Shown here piece after piece: positions 63,194-64,000 of a stretch of 64,000 nt of DNA (position 1 is the first letter of the stretch; each line of letters starts with the position of its first letter). The stretch covers positions 868,001-932,000 of the forward strand of contig CAKMXJ010000004.1 of the NCBI GenBank assembly GCA_928724745.1. Reading direction: 5' to 3'. The stretch comes from Anthracocystis setariae. Its lineage: Eukaryota > Basidiomycota > Ustilaginomycetes > Ustilaginales > Ustilaginaceae. A program made the translations under genes and the position numbers. A model generated the notes under the pieces. It was not told where the DNA came from and searched no databases. It worked only from the letters and a program-made list of their open reading frames with translations.

Positions 63194-64000
<807 letters not shown>

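Overview
The window is nuclear DNA of a filamentous or dimorphic fungus, most likely a smut (Ustilaginaceae) or close relative. The basis is mixed. Protein features such as three-exon SmD3, CRY-DASH with an RGG tail, Bos1 and single-chain PPCDC are fungal. The spliceosomal introns are short (82-134 bp, one of 259 bp) with GTAAGT-type donors. Many long genes lack introns, leaders are CT-rich, and a 5S rRNA of basidiomycete type stands alone among protein genes. The exact species is inference.

Layout, 1-21.5 kb: the 3' part of an RMD1/DUF155 membrane protein, the tRNA dihydrouridine synthase DUS3, V-ATPase subunit c'' (VMA16, three exons), mitochondrial bL34m, gamma-glutamyl phosphate reductase (PRO2), the Hsp110 chaperone SSE1, a CRY-DASH photolyase, phosphopantothenoylcysteine decarboxylase, the glutathione-degradation amidase DUG3 (with a 16-nt first exon), a divergent protein kinase and a Pho80/PCL-type cyclin.

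21.5-25 kb is a 3.5-kb gene-free stretch that is probably the long leader and promoter of the cyclin. 25-48.5 kb is gene-dense: a COQ6-COQ7 fusion protein, a secreted PNGase A-type amidase, FEN1 back to back with an ATRIP/Rad26-like checkpoint protein, SNX3, SmD3, a three-KH RNA-binding protein, an orphan coiled-coil protein, mitoribosomal mS29/DAP3 and the Arp2/3 subunit ARC40. A PAS-kinase-like kinase follows (48.9-51.4 kb).

51.5-61.2 kb is nearly gene-free. It holds one 5S rRNA gene, an unrecognised 239-codon ORF, long T tracts and many copies of a TACTG/TACAG motif, one of which has grown into a 23-copy pentanucleotide array. The right end carries complex I subunit PSST (NDUFS7), the ER-Golgi SNARE BOS1 and the first 190 bp of an HMT1/PRMT1 methyltransferase.

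The genes are mainly housekeeping and are not an operon or a cluster for one pathway. Several serve mitochondria (bL34m, COQ6-COQ7, mS29, PSST). FEN1 and the ATRIP-like gene share a divergent promoter with an MCB-like site. The most unusual item is the COQ6-COQ7 fusion, which keeps an internal presequence-like segment starting with Met exactly at the join.
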